Below are positions 63,301 to 64,000 of a DNA stretch of 64,000 nt, in pieces. Position numbers and translations under genes: made by a program. This DNA is from Hypericibacter terrae (GTDB lineage Bacteria; Pseudomonadota; Alphaproteobacteria; Dongiales; Dongiaceae): assembly GCF_008728855.1 (NCBI RefSeq), contig NZ_CP042906.1, positions 4,515,570 through 4,579,569 on the forward strand, read 5' to 3'. Numbering within the stretch: the first letter of the stretch is position 1; the number at the start of each line of letters is the position of its first letter. A model generated the notes under the pieces. That model did no database searches, was not told the DNA's origin, and was given only the letters and a program-made list of their open reading frames with translations.

Positions 63301-64000
63301 GCCGGATCCGGGTGGGTTATCTCTCCGGCGATTTCTCCGCCCATGCCACGATGCAATTGATGCGCGGGCTGATGCGCCGGCACGACCGGACGCAAGTCGA
63401 AGTCTTCGCCTATGCCACCAATGCCGATGACGGCAGCGACTATCGGAAGAACGCGCAGAGCGAGCCCGATCGTTTCCGCGATCTCTCGGCGCTCGACCCC
63501 GGCAGCGCCGCGCAGGCGATCGCCAAGGACGGCGTCGACATCCTGGTCGACCTCAAGGGCTGGACCAGCGGCGCCAGGCTCGAGATTCCGGCGCTGCGGC
63601 CGGCGCCGGTGCAGGCGACCTGGCTGGGGTTTCCCGGCACCACCGGCGCGCGCTTCTTCGACTATGTGCTGGGCGATGCCGTCGTGACGCCGCCCGAAGC
63701 GCAGCGCCATTTCACGGAACAGATCGTCCGCCTGCCCGGCTCCTACCAGGTCAATGACCGGGAACGCCCGATCTGGGCCGAGCCCACCAGCCGCGCGGCG
63801 CAGGGCCTGCCGGAAAAGGCGCTGGTGCTGGCGAGCTTCAACCAGGGTTACAAGATCGAACCCGTCATGTTCGGGCTCTGGATGGAGTTGCTGCAGGCCT
63901 TGCCGGATGCCGTGCTGTGGCTCTGGCGCAGCAATGAGGGCATCGAACCCAACCTGAAGAAGGAAGCCGCCGCACGTAACGTCGATCCGGCGCGGCTGAT
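60327..64000 (+). CDS. Double TPR-GT41 glycosyltransferase, two catalytic modules in one chain (3' end outside window)
   Basis: One uninterrupted frame of at least 1224 codons, checked codon by codon from 62280 to 62700 and from 63120 to the window edge. Module 1: about six TPRs (20-240), QACDWRELGPL, then a GT41 domain with His319 (FRDHAVAQ), Lys489 (FNQGFKIEP), Lys545 (LPKEQHLRR) and His567 (NGHTTTSDALW). Module 2: TPRs from about residue 700 to 925, a changed linker YMADWDRLGEI, then a second GT41 domain with His1006 (GDFSAHATMQ) and Lys1176 (FNQGYKIEP). The frame runs on past the edge. The start overlaps the previous stop by eight bases (ATGGCTGA). A chain with two catalytic heads could be processive or modify two sites. 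Confidence 0.85.
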   Translation, partial: MAEIERPAGAAAKPGDSPALAAAVAAFQAGKRAEAKAICEAILEKTPDDIEALHLASVMAAGRGDVEVAVAMARRVVALNPNHDEAQHNLGSLLAAQGRLAEALPALERAAARNPFGPTTILNFASALRELGRHEEAVSAIDRLLQRNPDHADALRQKALVLLALARVPSAVALLKRSAELEPKSLTFSDLAGAYWLKGELTNALAAGREARRLEPGNDMVAARILHQMDQACDWRELGPLRRQVQRQRATALMTGRNFYEAPFSLIGYDDDSGAALRISASLARAAERRAGAPLVLTRPPRREGPITVGYLSRDFRDHAVAQLMVRCLERHDRQAVRVHAYAYGSEDTSAMRERIRQAADAFIDVSALDHRRAAERIVADEVDILVDLTGHTSWTRLEIPALRPAPIQAAWLGFPGTLGSRYHDYALVDRTVAPPADARYFSEHLVWLPDSYQPNDDARAIGTEPASRSVVGLPDDAFVFCSFNQGFKIEPVMFGLWMEILTALPRARLWLWQPNDIIEENLRREAGARGVDPARLHFGARLPKEQHLRRLQLADLALDTRIYNGHTTTSDALWAGLPVVALGGRHFASRVSASLLRAIGLPELVTSSLAGYRELALRLARDPGRLAALRSKLATCRSTMPLFDSQRFARGLEGAYGAMMERHRRGLRPAAIAVTIGEDGKAGARFDEGAIPARTADALDLVAKAAPLYQSRRYDQAIAALDQALVCDPTFVEARLQRGVVQAAKGDRAAALESFEAARAERPDHPAIAARLGALLIDLEREDEAERLLDAAIERDPNDIDALVERSRLSRQKGLLAESLVFADRALALNPDYPPALTARGGALMPLGRAAEAVAPLQAAIERDPAQRDAHRLLGNIMRSERKTSLAIEYYRRALAVDPNDETTTAAYALELAYMADWDRLGEIKARLRAQVTRALAKGQRLGITPFAILAFAEEPEICAAVARSWAEAMERRMAPYKQKFPAVARPGPEGRIRVGYLSGDFSAHATMQLMRGLMRRHDRTQVEVFAYATNADDGSDYRKNAQSEPDRFRDLSALDPGSAAQAIAKDGVDILVDLKGWTSGARLEIPALRPAPVQATWLGFPGTTGARFFDYVLGDAVVTPPEAQRHFTEQIVRLPGSYQVNDRERPIWAEPTSRAAQGLPEKALVLASFNQGYKIEPVMFGLWMELLQALPDAVLWLWRSNEGIEPNLKKEAAARNVDPARL

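Overview
This is 64 kb of GC-rich (roughly two-thirds G+C) bacterial chromosome. Gene content points to an alphaproteobacterium of the Rhodospirillales/Azospirillales type: a DUF2312 (GapR) protein, a large fused indolepyruvate oxidoreductase, a BKACE enzyme, an S41-less peptide transport operon, and several bacterial SPINDLY-type glycosyltransferases. I could not run a search, so the taxon is an inference. No rRNA, tRNA, CRISPR array or prophage was seen. Coding density is high, and many genes start at TTG or GTG behind a clear Shine-Dalgarno sequence.

Layout. 0-10 kb: the start of a transhydrogenase alpha gene, an ABC1 kinase, a degenerate CPBP protein beside an intact CPBP protease, an M3 oligopeptidase, an acyl-CoA synthetase, a lipoprotein, a DUF411 protein and a sugar-nucleotide epimerase. 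10-14.6 kb: a two-gene unit of BKACE and fused indolepyruvate oxidoreductase. 14.6-15.7 kb: IS30-family copy 1. 15.7-26.5 kb: a DMT transporter, a complete oligopeptide ABC operon (five genes), an M48 protease and a dimethylglycine-dehydrogenase-like flavoenzyme. 26.5-37.6 kb: small housekeeping proteins, 4-hydroxyproline epimerase and a matching DapA-family deaminase, an HxlR regulator divergent from an SDR, an HAD phosphatase, a second DMT transporter, glycerate 2-kinase and pyruvate kinase. 37.7-38.7 kb: IS30 copy 2, in opposite orientation. 38.6-54 kb: RarD, a molybdopterin oxidoreductase, two exported proteins, a DUF2817 peptidase, the glcDEF glycolate oxidase operon, rpmJ, a methyltransferase, a MATE pump, a flavin oxidase and a class IV aminotransferase. 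54-64 kb: four translationally coupled TPR-glycosyltransferase genes. The last one carries two complete TPR-GT41 modules in one reading frame and runs off the window.

Two things stand out. First, both IS30 copies sit at exactly the same position and orientation in an 80-bp paired-palindrome repeat. The IS itself has no transposase stop codon; the TGA is supplied by the target palindrome. Insertion of copy 2 has also replaced the end of the neighbouring rarD gene with IS-encoded residues. Second, the tandem array of O-GlcNAc-transferase-like enzymes, including a double-headed one, suggests a dedicated protein O-glycosylation locus whose substrate is not visible here.

Metabolically, glcDEF (glycolate to glyoxylate), an HAD phosphatase of the phosphoglycolate type, glycerate 2-kinase and pyruvate kinase together could form a two-carbon salvage route. 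Hydroxyproline epimerase plus the deaminase could form part of a hydroxyproline catabolic route.
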